Made by a program: the position numbers and the translations under genes | Notes under the pieces: generated by a model | Told to the model about the DNA's origin: nothing | Seen by the model: only the letters and a program-made list of their open reading frames with translations | Database searches by the model: none | Assembly: GCF_003144115.1 (NCBI RefSeq) | Contig: NW_020312005.1 | Location: 306,562 to 370,561 of the forward strand | Origin: Tilletiopsis washingtonensis | Taxonomy: Eukaryota > Basidiomycota > Exobasidiomycetes > Entylomatales | Direction of reading: 5' to 3' | Length of the DNA stretch: 64,000 nucleotides | Shown: piece by piece, positions 63,901 through 64,000 of the stretch | Layout: each line of letters begins with the position of its first letter | Position numbering within the stretch: the first letter of the stretch is position 1

Positions 63901-64000
63901 GCGAGGCGCTGCGTCGCGAAAAGGAAGGATGCTCGCGCAAATTTGCACCTCGCCGCGGCTTGGAAGGCGGTGGCTGCGTTCTGGCGACTTACTGGCCCCT
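60944..64000. other. 3-kb region without a convincing gene, upstream of the YDR124W-like gene
   Basis: Runs to the right edge. It must hold the promoter and 5' UTR of the minus-strand gene starting at 60943. Open frames on both strands are arginine-, alanine- and cysteine-rich as expected from random GC-rich DNA, and GTGAGT donors, common in this genome's genes, are not seen on either strand. The right part (about 62950-64000) is less GC-rich. A minus-strand open frame of about 960 nt at 62981-63940 has a fairly ordinary composition in its last third (SMARWLATHMAALSVEADAE) but no recognisable domain. A CTG/GCT microsatellite lies at 63448-63493. Confidence 0.4.
63448..63493. repeat. CTG/GCT trinucleotide microsatellite
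   Basis: Imperfect run of CTG units (TGCTGCTGCTGCTGCCGCTG, then more CTG broken by CATG). It is in noncoding sequence, unlike the CAG runs in the cyclin and YDR124W-like genes, which encode Gln. Confidence 0.7.

Noticed and set aside
1-64000. Transposons, retroelements, CRISPR arrays, bacterial operons or biosynthetic clusters
   Set aside because: I saw no reverse transcriptase, integrase, transposase, long terminal or inverted repeats, regularly spaced repeats, or clustered tailoring enzymes.

Overview
The window is nuclear DNA from a high-GC basidiomycete fungus, most likely a smut relative (Ustilaginomycotina, possibly Exobasidiomycetes). Three things suggest this. Genes are dense and mostly carry 0-8 short introns (about 50-90 nt) with GTGAGT-type donors and CTGAC branch points. 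Third codon positions are very GC-rich, so long meaningless open frames lie opposite most genes. The recognisable proteins are ordinary eukaryotic or fungal ones (CLF1, BCH1/BUD7, BUR1, MRH4, GCV2, RPN3, SWP1, SQT1, OMA1). No bacterial, viral or transposon gene was recognised. Gene models were built by reading splice sites by eye. For most multi-exon genes the exon lengths sum to whole codons and the joins restore family motifs.

Layout: (1-5.6 kb) tail of a membrane-protein gene, a small basic coiled-coil gene, and the splicing factor CLF1. (5.6-10.7 kb) a PHO80-like cyclin with a huge Gln-rich N-terminus and a 2.1 kb upstream region. (10.7-21 kb) the exomer-type ChAPs gene BCH1/BUD7 and two large low-complexity genes of unknown role. 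(21.6-26.6 kb) an EF-hand MscS-type channel and a TMEM205-like membrane protein. (27.6-41.6 kb) a BUR1/CDK9-type kinase, the mitochondrial helicase MRH4, a glycine decarboxylase gene that lacks most of its usual N-terminal half, and a KDM3-type JmjC gene. (42.4-52.1 kb) proteasome RPN3, oligosaccharyltransferase SWP1, a large alpha/beta-hydrolase protein and SQT1/AAMP. (52.4-58.3 kb) the divergent ribosomal protein pair RPS17 and RPS22, then the divergent mitochondrial pair TACO1-like and OMA1. (58.7-64 kb) a YDR124W-like (DUF2841) gene, then about 3 kb with no convincing gene.

Most genes are unrelated housekeeping functions, but neighbours are often paired head to head. Three of these pairs look functionally matched: RPS17/RPS22 (both 40S ribosome), TACO1-like/OMA1 (mitochondrial translation and inner-membrane quality control) and MRH4/GCV2 (both mitochondrial). 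I found no clear new multigene system. The strongest oddities are the shortened glycine decarboxylase, a 9-nt in-frame micro-exon in OMA1, a possible H/ACA snoRNA in the long RPS22 intron, and the very long disordered extensions on the cyclin, the CDK and the hydrolase.
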